Shown piece by piece: positions 9,005-18,908 of a stretch of DNA of 64,000 bases. The number at the start of each line of letters is the position of its first letter. The first letter of the stretch is position 1. The notes below the pieces were generated by a model. The model worked only from the letters and a program-made list of their open reading frames with translations. It was not told the DNA's origin and did no database searches. The DNA is from Salticus scenicus (taxonomy: Eukaryota > Arthropoda > Arachnida > Araneae > Salticidae), in NCBI GenBank assembly GCA_963930645.1, contig OZ005654.1:270732282-270796281 (forward strand). Reading direction: 5' to 3'. The translations under genes and the position numbers were made by a program.

Positions 9005-10884
9005 ATGATACCGCCCAGCAAGGTATATTTGTAGGGTATGATAATAGGAGTAAAGGGTATAGAATTTGTACGAATGGTAAAAACATAATTATAAGTCGTA
9101 CTGTAAAATTTATAGAACATGAAAATAAAGAAATAATAAATAATGAAACATTAAAAAACAATGATGAAAGACCTGATAACATAAAGTTATCACCAAAACT
9201 GCAGATAATAGACTCGGAAGCAGAAAACACAGATGATAGCAGTTTGTCAGATAATTCACAAGACTTACCGCGAAGATCGCAAAGATCTAATAGGGGGGTA
9301 CCACCTGATAGATTTACATTCACAGTAAACAATAAAAGAATTGAAGAACCGAAATGTTGGGACGATATAATGAAAATGAAAAATCCCATAGAGAAAGAAA
9401 ATTGGATTAAAGCCACGTTAGAGGAAATAAACTCACTTAAGGAAAACGAAACATGGGAATTAGTAGAAGCCTCACCAGGAACTAAAGTAATTGGTAGTAA
9501 ATGGGCATTTAAGGCAAAATTCAATAATCAGGGACTAGTGGAAAAATATAAAGCAAGGTTGGTAGCCAAGGGATTTTCCCAAAAATATGGCATTGATTAT
9601 GATGAAACCTTTGCACCTGTTGCATCACACACAACCATAAGAAGTTTTCTAGCAATGTCCCTGTACAAAAATTTAAGTTTAAGACATGTTGACATTAAGA
9701 CGGCTTTCTTACATGGGGAATTACAGGAGGATGTATATATGCAGCAACCAGAGGGTTATGCTGCACCAGGCGAAGAGCATAAGGTTTGTAAGTTTAAAAA
9801 GGCCATCTATGAGTTAAAGCAGGCCGCGAGGGCTTGGAATCAGAAATTAAATGATACATTATGCAAATTAGGTTTCAATCAAAGCCAGTACGATAAATGT
9901 CTTTATAAAAGAAAACAAAATAATTCAACAACATATGTTCTAGTCTATGTTGACGATTTATTAATTGCGGGTAAAAATAAAAATATAAACATGTTAATAG
10001 ACAAATTGAAAGAAGAATATCCGTTGACAGACTTAGGCGAAGCTAAGTATTATTTAGGAATAAATTTAGAAAGACCCTGTAAAGGCACGATAACGCTCGA
10101 CCAAACGAACAAAATAATGGAACTAATAACCAAATTTGGGCTTGAAAATGCGAAACCGACAGATACTCCCATTGAACCAGGCTACATAAAGTTAGTCGAT
10201 AACGTAAACCTTCTACCGCATAACACCCAATACCGACAAGCTATCGGAGCGCTACTCTACATAGCCACGGTATCGCGACCGGACATTAGCGCTGCAGTGG
10301 GGATTCTAAGCAGAAGGAATGAGTGTCCCAGATCAAAGGATTGGGAGGCGGTTAAGAGAGTCATACGCTATCTAAAAACAACAATTAACTTAAAATTAAC
10401 ATTTAGCAATAAAGAAGAACCTATCCTGAGGGCATATGCAGATTCAGATTGGGCAAATGATGCATCCGATAGAAGATCAATCACAGGAAACCTGTTCATG
10501 GTCGGAAGAAATCCCATTCAATGGAGCTCAAAGAAACAAAAATGTATTGCTATGTCCTCCGCTGAAGCTGAATATGTGTCCGCAGCGAACGCTGCACAAG
10601 AAATAATATACATTAAGAATTTATTGCACGAACTAGATTTAAATCAAGAGGAACCAATAACTTTGTATGAGGATAATATGTCCTGCATCAAATTAGCAGA
10701 AAGTGACAAGTACCATCATAAAACGAAGCATATTGACATACGATACCATTTGCTTCGTGAAAACATTAAAGAGAAAAAAATTCAAATGGTTTATAAATCT
10801 ACAGAAACTATGGTTGCAGACATCCTCACTAAGGCTCTACCCAGAACTCTCTTTGTTAAACATAGAAACGAACTACTAAACTAG
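8995..10884 (+). pseudogene. Copia RT-RNase H part of the polyprotein, -1 frame
   Basis: The frame is open from 8959, but similarity to Copia polyproteins begins at about 8995 (GKLDD...GIFVGY). Using the frame start at 8959 as residue 1: RT block VDIKTAFLHGEL with the first aspartate at D245; LKQAARAW (most relatives have a proline in place of the second A); catalytic YVDD at 330-333; RNase H acidic residues around D495, E536 and D572; the DILTKALPR end motif near 621-629. It ends at a stop 28 bp before the 3' LTR, as expected. The frame is -1 to the upstream part, with no canonical slippery heptamer at the switch, so a one-base loss (mutation or sequencing error) in 8985-9001 is likelier than programmed frameshifting. 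Confidence 0.9.
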
Positions 10885-10903
10885 TAAAGGACTTTCAGAG
10901 TCT

Positions 10904-10912
10904 AAGTGGGGA
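10904..10912 (+). promoter_or_regulatory. Copia polypurine tract
   Basis: AAGTGGGGA sits directly against the TG of the 3' LTR, the usual Copia plus-strand priming site. Confidence 0.85.
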
Positions 10913-11505
10913 TGTTAGAACATTATAGACTCCGAAATTCATATTTGATATTAACCTAGAAACTTTTTCATTTAAAGAACTCTCATTTTCCGTACGTGAT
11001 ATGTAGATGTATTAAACTCAATTGTTTCCGCGTTCTCGCCACACCCTGCGGGTTAAATGTAGATGTATCTTCTGTATCTTTTTCGCCTCTGTGAAACTGT
11101 TTTAGTTTACGTATGTAAGTGCTTCTCTAAAAGAGCGAGCTTTGAGCTCGCTCCATAAAAACGATATATTATAATAAATATTCCAGAAATCACATTAATG
11201 ATTAATTTCACTTGAATATACACATCACCAGAGAATAATATGAAAATGTTATAGATTTCTTTACAGAATGCAATGTGCTGAATTCCAGAATAAAAAAAAT
11301 TGGAGAATGCTGAAAAACACGAGCTAAGTAAGATCATAAAAATTTTCCAGTAAGAAGATTTACAGGTAAGCGAAATTTTACTTACCTAATATCTATTTGG
11401 CAAGTGATATATTATTGAAACAAATATCTCAAAGTAAAGTTGAATAAGAGGTAAAATCTTACTCACGCACATGTATAAGTGAATATTTTATTTAAAAATC
11501 AAATA
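10913..11505 (+). repeat. Copia 3' LTR, full length (593 bp)
   Basis: Starts TGTTAGAACA and ends ATCAAATA, followed by the AAAGG duplication. The segment missing from the 5' LTR (10937-11321) contains a strong hairpin (GAGCGAGC, 5-base loop, GCTCGCTC; 11133-11153) and an AATAAA at 11173, a plausible polyadenylation signal. The LTR ends TA rather than CA. Confidence 0.9.
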
Positions 11506-11582
11506 AAAGGTGCGTCCCAGACCGTCGCCAGTTACCCATCAGTAGTAGTGCGATGTTAAATCCAACCAACCAACCAACCAAC
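11506..11582 (+). mobile_element. SINE fragment, piece 3 of 3 (3' end)
   Basis: AAAGGTGCGTCCCAGACCGT and CGCCAGTTACCCATCAG match the 3' part of the SINE at 13731-14042. The piece ends with a GCGATGTTAAATCC block and a (CCAA)n tail. The first five bases are the right-hand Copia duplication. Confidence 0.75.
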
Positions 11583-11597
11583 ATATATATATATTTA

Positions 11598-12980
11598 CAC
11601 TGGGTTTTAAAATGATATGAACACCAAGTTTTTCAAGCATACACGGACCAAGTATATGGATTAGTATCCAGTGTTTGCACCAGATTTTCTAATTAATGTA
11701 AAACCGTGGTTCGGCATGAGCGGACCAATCATTTTTATACATTTTGGTGGCTTTTTTTTCTAGTGGGAGACGATAGAAGCTCTTAATTCTGAAATTGTGG
11801 CATATTGGTTTCCATTTGCTTAAATTGCTTTAACCAACAGGTACTAAAATTTTTCCATCGTGTTTAAATCAGAAGAAACAAATGGTCATGGAATTACATG
11901 TACAACTTTATTTAGGAACCATTCCCGAAAGCTATTTACCTTGTAGATGGATGCATTGTCTTGCTGGAACATCCAGAAAGATCCTCCGGTTTCCTCGGAT
12001 ACAGTCAATAAATTTTCTTCAAGTAGATAGGTTATTATTACATTAATTTTGCCAGAGGGAAACGCAACGTCAACTTTACTACGAACGCAGCCCAAACCTT
12101 AAGTGACCGTTGCTACCGTTTTGGAAATGTTTTAGGTTCTTTGCGCAAATCGTGCCAGTAATAAGAAAAACCGTCAGGACCATCTAAATTGAATTTGTTT
12201 CATCATAAAATAGTATTATTTCATATTATTCTAACTTTCAGGACATGTGATATTTCGCCCAGTCCAGGCGATTCTGATGATGCTTTTTAGTTACATGTGG
12301 TTTGAATTTTCTTCTCTTGTATTTCTGCATTTTACAGCTACTGAACATTCTGGACAAAGTACTTACTTAAATCGCTATCGCTGGATCTCTCGTAAGTTCG
12401 TCTAAAGTTTTTTTCCCATTCTTTTCATAATGGTAATTTTTTCCTTTTTCGATAGCTTTGGCAGACGTCCCTGAGATTTCTTTGATGCATAATCCTCTTG
12501 TAATAAGAAAATTCAAAATCACACCTGGGGATCTTTTCAATTTTTTTGCAGTAGCTCTTGCTGAATGTCCTTGATCATGAAAAAATACAATTTTACTTTT
12601 CTCAAAACCTCTTAAAGCGCTTCAACAATCCATATTCCTAGAACTCTTTCATTTTAAAGTTTCCAAGTTTGCGAAGTACATTTATATGCTAAACTAATTT
12701 GCATGTTTAGGTTTCTTCTCCTCGGAATCTTATTCAATATTCCTAATCAGTTTATATGCTCGTGCAGTGGCAATTTCGATCCGTGTTCATATCATATTGC
12801 AACACCATTTTTTTTAGATAATTTATACTATTTTCATAAAATTTAAGGTTTTATACTCATTTTATCGTCATACAGGTGTGATTATCGTACATGTCCCCAG
12901 AATAGCGTTTTATGATAATTATTTATAAATTTTTGTCTCGATATCACAAAATTAAAAGGTCTTCATATCATTTTGCAACC

Positions 12981-12983
<3 letters not shown>
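11598..12983 (-). mobile_element. Tc1-like element relic with degenerate transposase
   Basis: Terminal inverted repeats GGTTTTAAAATGATATGAAC (from 11603) and the equivalent right end (12958-12980) match at about 19 of 22 positions. Both borders abut TA. A second copy of the terminal motif lies inside the right end (about 12783-12805). The interior encodes a broken Tc1 transposase on the minus strand (see 11886-12660). Borders are to within a few bases. Confidence 0.7.
11886..12660 (-). pseudogene. Tc1-like transposase, heavily mutated
   Basis: Minus-strand conceptual translation, across several frames and stops, gives in order: a helix-turn-helix-like start (HSARATAKKLKRSPG), KKHHQNRLDWAKYHM-like and DETN motifs, DGPDGFSYYWHDLRKEP and WMFQQDNASIYK. 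These are the family-typical segments around the first and second catalytic aspartates of Tc1 transposases (D-E-x-x-x-N and Q-Q-D-N-A). The last 69 codons (11886-12095) are still open. The C-terminal D/E block after QQDNA is not recognisable. Dead copy. Confidence 0.8.
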
Positions 12984-13018
<35 letters not shown>

Positions 13019-13183
13019 TATACATATGTGCTTACTTCTGTTCTGTAGTAAGTATATATATATACTTACTTCTGTTGGTAAAAGTCAAATAACAAAAGAA
13101 TATTTGAGGTTTAAAAAAAGGATAGGGAAAAAGAAATAAATCCAGAAAATAAGTTAAATCTTGAGTCTTTGCATTACATTTTG

Positions 13184-13233
<50 letters not shown>

Positions 13234-13690
13234 GTAGATGTAACACATTTTTCTATCGAAATTTTAAATGCAAAAATTACATGAATAAAATAAAAAGTAT
13301 GTAAAAATAAAGGTATTTTACTCTGTCTTCATTGCAACATATGGGAATTTTTTTTCTTTTTTTTGTTCGCACATTAACCATACCTTTCAAATCATATTAC
13401 TTAAGTTCCCTTTTCGTATTAAAAAAACGATAAAAATAAACAAAACCATAAAAACTTTCATGTTTGCGTATTAATATATAGATTTTTTGTTATTCTTTTT
13501 CAGTTGTATCTAATGATTGTGTGGTGGTTTCTTTAATTTGGAAATTTTGAATTAATATTATGTATACAATATGTGTCTGCCTTTTACGATCCGGGCTACT
13601 TTATGTAATACTAAATATGTGCCACACATGAAAAGCGTAACTGGAGAAAATATTGAATAACTGAGTAATATGTATTTCTTCTAATTATAA
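12984..13690. other. Gene-free AT-rich stretch with (TA)n tracts
   Basis: (TA)n at 12984-13012 and 13200-13230, an A-run at 13183-13200, otherwise AT-rich. A 75-residue reading frame here is microsatellite-derived. Confidence 0.6.
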
Positions 13691-13730
13691 AATTGCCTGC
13701 GCGTTTGACTTCACCACGTTTTCATGGAAA

Positions 13731-14042
13731 GCGGGGGCCGTGTATCCTGATCCGTAGAGTGTCGAGCTCGTTGAATGAAAGATTGCGGGTTCGATCCTCG
13801 AGACAGCTGATGACATTCATACATATTAATGTGGCTGGTGCACGTAAAATCCGTCGTGACCACAATGCCTTCCATGTTCCCATCCAAATCATATCTGTGG
13901 GGGTTACCGAATCATGTGAGCCATCCCTTCCATGGTGGATCCAAATTGTGATGGCATATCTCCGGACCACTCTTAGAGGTGTGTCTCAGACCGTCGCCAG
14001 CTGCCCATAGCGTACCACTAGTGTGACATAAAACCCACTCAC
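13731..14042 (+). mobile_element. Full-length tRNA-derived SINE
   Basis: The head (about 13735-13812) resembles a tRNA: an A-box-like region near 13742-13760 and a consensus B box GGTTCGATCCT at 13788-13798, which together would form an internal Pol III promoter. A ~200-bp body follows, then a 3' end CAGACCGTCGCCAG...GTGTGACATAAAACCCAC. Partial copies with the same 3' end and a CCAA-rich tail occur at 6315/6537/11506, 17304, 18770 (minus) and 50376, so this is an active or recently active family in this genome. The 5' border is approximate. A 105-residue frame across it is not a gene. Confidence 0.8.
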
Positions 14043-14540
14043 TTAGAGAAAGTTATGATCTAGATTCACCAAAATCTGTACACGGAGGTGTGTTTACACG
14101 ATCTGATTGTGTATAAAGCCCGATTTTAAACTTTCTGTGTTATATTTGAGTTATTCTACATTTTCAAAATAAGTGAAAAATGATGTCATGGTGAATCGGC
14201 AATACTTTTATTTCCAAATGAAAATTTAATATGACAAAACGCTTTGTGAAATTGTCATATTTGGTTTCAGATTTATATCACAACTGTGGAAAATGATGGC
14301 ATGGTTAGGAATGTAAAAAATGAAATTGAGAAACTCTTTTCTTTTCTTTCTTTCTTTTTTTTATTTTAAATTTGTGTCATATTTTTAAAAATGTCTTTGT
14401 TGGTATTTACTTATTTTTAAACTCTACACAGAGCTGAAAGTTTATCGATAATAATTAGTTTATTTTTTCTAATTATATTTTTTATTTCATGTAGCAAGCA
14501 AGGTAGCAAGGGGCTCGATGTTTACTGCAGCACATTGATA
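14043..14540. other. Gene-free AT-rich stretch
   Basis: I see nothing in it beyond T-rich low complexity. Confidence 0.5.
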
Positions 14541-14554
14541 CGAGGATGTCAACA

Positions 14555-14705
14555 AGCTTAAGTTTGTACAGTCAGATTTTTCACGGGTCTCGAACAGTCT
14601 GGTGGTGTTTGCCAAGAGGAGAGATTACCTCAAGCACTTGAAAGCGATATTTCTGTACATACAAAAACACATGCTTAAACTGGAGCACACGTTAATCAAC
14701 CCAAC
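14555..14705 (+). pseudogene. Scrap of Gypsy-like reverse transcriptase
   Basis: One frame reads SLVVFAKRRDYLKHLKAIF followed by LYIQKHMLKLE. This resembles the Gypsy RT segment just after the catalytic YxDD (VFSK...HLxHLxxVFxxLxxxxLKL). The DD itself is not preserved. It is short and isolated, so confidence is limited. Confidence 0.4.
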
Positions 14706-14822
14706 CCACTCGAATTTTTCAATTAATTAATTAATTATTTATTATTTAAAGAAATGTATAAGAAGAGACATTTTTAAACATTTAAACACTATAAGAACAG
14801 ATAAAATGCCCAATAACAGATG

Positions 14823-14853
14823 TTTCAGGCCGAACTTATTGGCCCTTCATCAG
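14823..14853 (-). ncRNA. Hammerhead-ribozyme-like core
   Basis: On the minus strand: CTGATGA, then AGGGCC-AATAAGTTC-GGCCT (a stem-loop with one bulge), then GAAA. This is the order CUGAUGA, stem II, GAAA of hammerhead ribozymes, which are known in Penelope-like elements. I could not draw a convincing stem III and cleavage site from the flanks, so activity is doubtful. Confidence 0.35.
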
Positions 14854-14859
14854 TGTTAA

Positions 14860-15780
14860 TAACGCCATGTGGGAGTTAAACACTTCCGAACTTAAATTCA
14901 AACGCATTAAAACAGATTAAAATTGGATCGTATGTTAAGCTGGTAACGTAGGTGATTCATTCAACAATTTTGGTTGCATTTTTTCTTTTTCTTTTTTTAG
15001 TAATTTAGTTTTCAATTTTGTTTAAAATTTAAATTTTACCAATTAATTAAATTAGTTTTTAAAACTATGATGTTTTTATCACTTATGAGAAGCGATAAAG
15101 TCGGACGGAAGCGTCTGTTAAAGTATATTTTAAATGTTTTTATACTGTTTAAGTGTAAGTAAAAGTTTTTTTACTTGTTTTAAAACAATTTAAAGCTAGT
15201 TGAGACATAGTATGTTTATGTATTTCATTTTTTTTCTTTAATTTAATTTTGTATTTGTTTTATGAAAACAATTCTTAATAATAGATTTGTAAATAAATAA
15301 AAATAAAATTTCAAATAAAAAGAAGAATAACAAATGATTAACTGGTGTTGAAAATTTAAGTAATGTAATGTACTCTGACATGCTTTTATTTTATGGTTTC
15401 ATATATGACAAAAAGTTTAAAAATAACCAAATAACAATATGTTAATGTTACTGGTTACACGATGATGTTTACAGCATGCATGTTTAATAACTGGTTGTAT
15501 TCATAAATTTGCCGTGTTGTTTTTCCTCTTCTTTAAATTCATTCCTTTAATTCCTTTACATTTACGAGCTCTCGTGATCACGTTCGCTATTGTAGCAATC
15601 GAAGCTATAATCTGTCTTCCATCATGAAGTAGAATCAAAATATTACAATTTATAGATTAAAATATTCTGTTTTGTATGCATCTCTTAAAAATCTCTTCAA
15701 TTATCATTCATCTATTAATTCTATGTTTCATTCTACTTGAAAATGAAGAAAAAAAAATTCAGAATTTTCGTCTATATATT
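14860..15780. other. Gene-free AT-rich stretch
   Basis: Nothing recognisable; T/A-rich with poor reading frames. Confidence 0.5.
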
Positions 15781-16400
15781 TTTACATAACAACGCCACCT
15801 GTCGGTTAAATTTAGTGTAGAGTTAATCAACATAACATCTCAGAAAAGAAATTGAAATTTTATTTATTAATTTCCTACAATTTTAACCAATAGATAATGA
15901 AAAATAGCTACCTGGAAAATCACAGAAAGTGAGAAATAGTAGCACCACATGTCAATCGATACATACTCAAATGTGATTAGCATAAATTTTCATAATATGT
16001 ATCCTGCATATCATAATTGCATTTATATACCATAGAATCTGAGATATAGACGCCAAGTAAACAGAAAATATTACACCAGAACAGCGCCACCTGTTTGTTG
16101 ATATGCACCCAAATTAAGTAAGCCTAATTTTTCATAATAATCCTCTTACGTATCATGATTGGTGCATTTACGCGCTATATAAGCCTAATTATAGCCTTTC
16201 ATAAACGAGAAAATCTTCAGCACAAAAGTGTCATTTGTCAGCCGATATGCACACATTGAATCAGTATAGTTTTTCATAATGAACCTCTCACTTACCAATA
16301 TTTGTGCACTTATATACTTTAAAAGTTGAGATAGAGCGTTCCTGTAAATGACAAGAGCTAGAGCTTAGCAACGCCTCCTGTTAGGTGATAAATGCCAAAA
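15780..16400 (-). repeat. 146-bp-type satellite, diverged copies
   Basis: Repeated blocks of the form GCGCCACCTGT...GATATGCACCCAAATTAAGT...TTTTCATAAT occur about every 150 bp (near 15790, 15940, 16085, 16225 and 16372). They are the reverse complement of the units at 36700-37320. Confidence 0.65.
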
Positions 16401-17303
16401 CCAAATCGACACTTATTTATATCAAGTTCTAACCAAATATAAAGTGTTGTAGAATTCTGTCCGTTGTTATTTCAACATATTACCAAAAATGTATAAAATA
16501 CACACAAATTATTCCATTTTACACTTATTACACTTAAACAAAAAATGGTTGGAGAAATATTTGGTGAAAAGATAAAAGTAATCTTCTTTCCATATACTTG
16601 TTAAAAATTAGAAGTAATGTCAAAAGACTTCTGAATATTCTAACTATCTAAAGACTGTATGTTGATGATAGTAAGAGTTTTGTGTATTCCTGAAATTGAA
16701 ATGAAATAAGAGAACTAGAATAACACTGGTGATATTTGAACCTGATGATTCAAATGACAAATGAAAACTAATATTAATATACATAAACGAAAAAACAGAA
16801 ATATATGTAGAAAAATTTACTTTATATTTTTTTACGTGAAGACTAATTTAGATGTATACGAGTGCCATATTCACAACGATAGACTGGATGAATACTCAAA
16901 TACCTTAGATAAGAATGTTTATAGCACTCATACATATTTGTAAAAACGAGAAAATTACATTATAATTAATTAGTCGTTTAAAATAATCTGTTTTTCTAAG
17001 ACACTAATTAATTCTATATAGAAATTAGTTTGAAATGATGTTAATGAAAATTACATAATAATGCATAATTGCGTTGTCTTACAGATCGTAATATAAAATT
17101 TTTTGAAAATCCTCTTGTATTGATTTCACTGTCGTATTATAGTCATTAATTAATAGTAGTTTTCCATAATTTTATAAGGGCTAAACAATTACAATATTTT
17201 TCTAATTTCTACGTAGTTTCAACCAGTGTGTGAAAGCTTATGATCAGGCATACTTTTTAAGTGTATTATGAATTCTCAAAGAATTTCTTTAGATATTTAA
17301 ATT
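16401..17303. other. Gene-free AT-rich stretch
   Basis: Nothing recognisable. A 60-residue frame at 16761-16943 shows no family resemblance. Confidence 0.5.
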
Positions 17304-17356
17304 GCCCATTGCGCAGCACTAGTGTGACGTAAAACCCATCCAACCAACCAACTAAC
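17304..17356 (+). mobile_element. SINE 3'-end fragment
   Basis: TTGCCCATTGCGCAGCACTA followed by GTGTGACGTAAAACCCATCC and a CCAA-rich tail matches the 3' end of the SINE at 13731-14042. Confidence 0.7.
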
Positions 17357-18769
17357 TTTATATACTTAAACAATTTTCAACTTCAAATTTGTGTTTTAAT
17401 TTTATATTTCCTGATTTGCCTTCAGAAGCCCAAAACATACAATACAGGTTGCACTATGGATCATCATAAAAACAATGAATTTTTCTAAGGACCGAATAAA
17501 GTGGATATTTTGATTGATAATCGGATGAAGAGGAGGTCTTTATTATCTATTCCAAAATTCATGTTCTTATCTTTATTACCAAATTATGACACAAAAACGT
17601 CTGGCTTTTAAGCGTCAAGATCATCTTTGTGCTTATTGCTCCGTATCATTTCGTCTTTTTTCAACTAAATCTGACTACCATATTACCCTTGAACCTACAG
17701 TGCCCTTGAATTTGGTTAAATTCTTCAGATGCAAGTTTGTTTTGCACTCACAGGAAAAAACTTTCCATTTCAAATGCTATTTAAAATGCTGGTTCTGTTC
17801 ATTATTTTTTTCCGTTATCAGCTGAGTTGCAGTTGGATGTGCTTTCAATTGGAACATTGAAGCTTTTAGTTACGCCAGATGTTGTAGATAATGGAATTTT
17901 ATAACCTTGAACTAAGAAAATATTAGTTCGAATACGTTATTTAATTCATAAAAGGATTTACATTTAAGTTTTTTTTAATTTTAACAATTATGTTTTTACT
18001 AATTACGGCATGTTCTGTCACACTTGGTTGACTCTTATTAGTTCTGTAAGAAGCATCTGGATATGAAAATGTTCATTAGCATATGGAAGTCCAGTTTTTT
18101 GTTACACGAAACTGACTCTAAAGCTCGTTGATAGAGCTTTGATGGTAGTGGCAACAAGACATATCCTTTTACATGACTATCTATTTTTTTTTTTTTTTTT
18201 TTACCATAAAAGGTTATTTATTAGTTTTCTAGAAAATATTTTTATTCATTTAGAAATTTCCCCACAGAAATTTTTCAAAAGGAAAATCAATTCTTACATT
18301 TATATTAAAAAATACAGGAAAATTTGGAAAATAACTCTTTTTGGAGCGGAAATTCGAAAAATTTAAAAATATGAACGCGTAAATAACATAGTCAAATGGT
18401 AACCGCTTTGGTGGTGAAACTATATGCCATTGTCGAAGATATATTGGTCATTATCACATTCTTCATATCAGTGTTGGATCAGTGCAGATCAGAAACATAT
18501 TTAGAATACAAGACAATGATGTTTTAGCCTAATTTTAAACTTATTTTCTTCGCTCAGTTAAAACAGTTTTTCTTATTTTACTTATTTATTTATTTATACC
18601 CGAAAACATTAAATAAAAATTTCAAGTCAAATTACAAGCTGTAAACTGTTTTGCTATAGTATTTCATACAAATTCAAAATAATTGAAATGATGTACCACA
18701 CTCATAAATTAAAAAAATACTTTATATTAAATGCAGGGTTTTTCTTTCTTATTATCGATAAAAATTATT
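17357..18769. other. Gene-free AT-rich stretch
   Basis: A 79-residue open frame (17586-17825, cysteine-rich) and a 75-residue frame (18139-18366) show no family motif. I see no gene. Confidence 0.45.
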
Positions 18770-18908
18770 GTTGGTTGGTTAGTTGGTTGGGCTTTACGTC
18801 GACCTACTGCTACGCAATAGGTAATTGGCGACGGTCGGGGACTCCCCCCTAGAGGTGGTCAGGAGCCATGCCATCACAATTTTGATCCTCCACGGAAGGG
18901 ATGGCTCT
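18770..18908 (-). mobile_element. SINE 3' half, minus strand
   Basis: Reverse complement of the SINE 3' half: tail (TTGG)n, then GGGCTTTACGTCGACCTACT, GGCGACGGTC, and GCCATCACAATTTTGATCC. 5'-truncated relative to 13731-14042. Confidence 0.75.

Larger units (their letters stand above)
6562..11505 (+). mobile_element. Ty1/Copia LTR retrotransposon, nearly complete
   Basis: A 4.9-kb element with a 5' LTR (6562-6770), primer-binding site (6771-6784), a gag-pol region in Copia order (gag, protease, integrase, RT, RNase H; 6998-10884), a polypurine tract (10904-10912) and a 3' LTR (10913-11505), flanked by AAAGG duplications. Integrase upstream of RT identifies the Copia superfamily. Where both LTRs can be aligned they differ at about one position in ~208, so the insertion looks young. 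The 5' LTR is 384 bp shorter than the 3' LTR, and the polyprotein frame is broken once. It inserted into a SINE already carrying a MITE. Confidence 0.95.

Noticed and set aside
8847..9524. 225-codon open frame on the minus strand
   Set aside because: It lies antisense to the Copia integrase-RT coding region and has no motif of its own.
13735..13812. Possible tRNA gene
   Set aside because: It has a good B box but is followed by a SINE body and 3' tail found at other loci, and the cloverleaf is poor; it is a SINE head.
17586..17825. 79-codon cysteine-containing frame
   Set aside because: Cysteines do not form a recognisable zinc-finger spacing; no supporting splice or homology signal.
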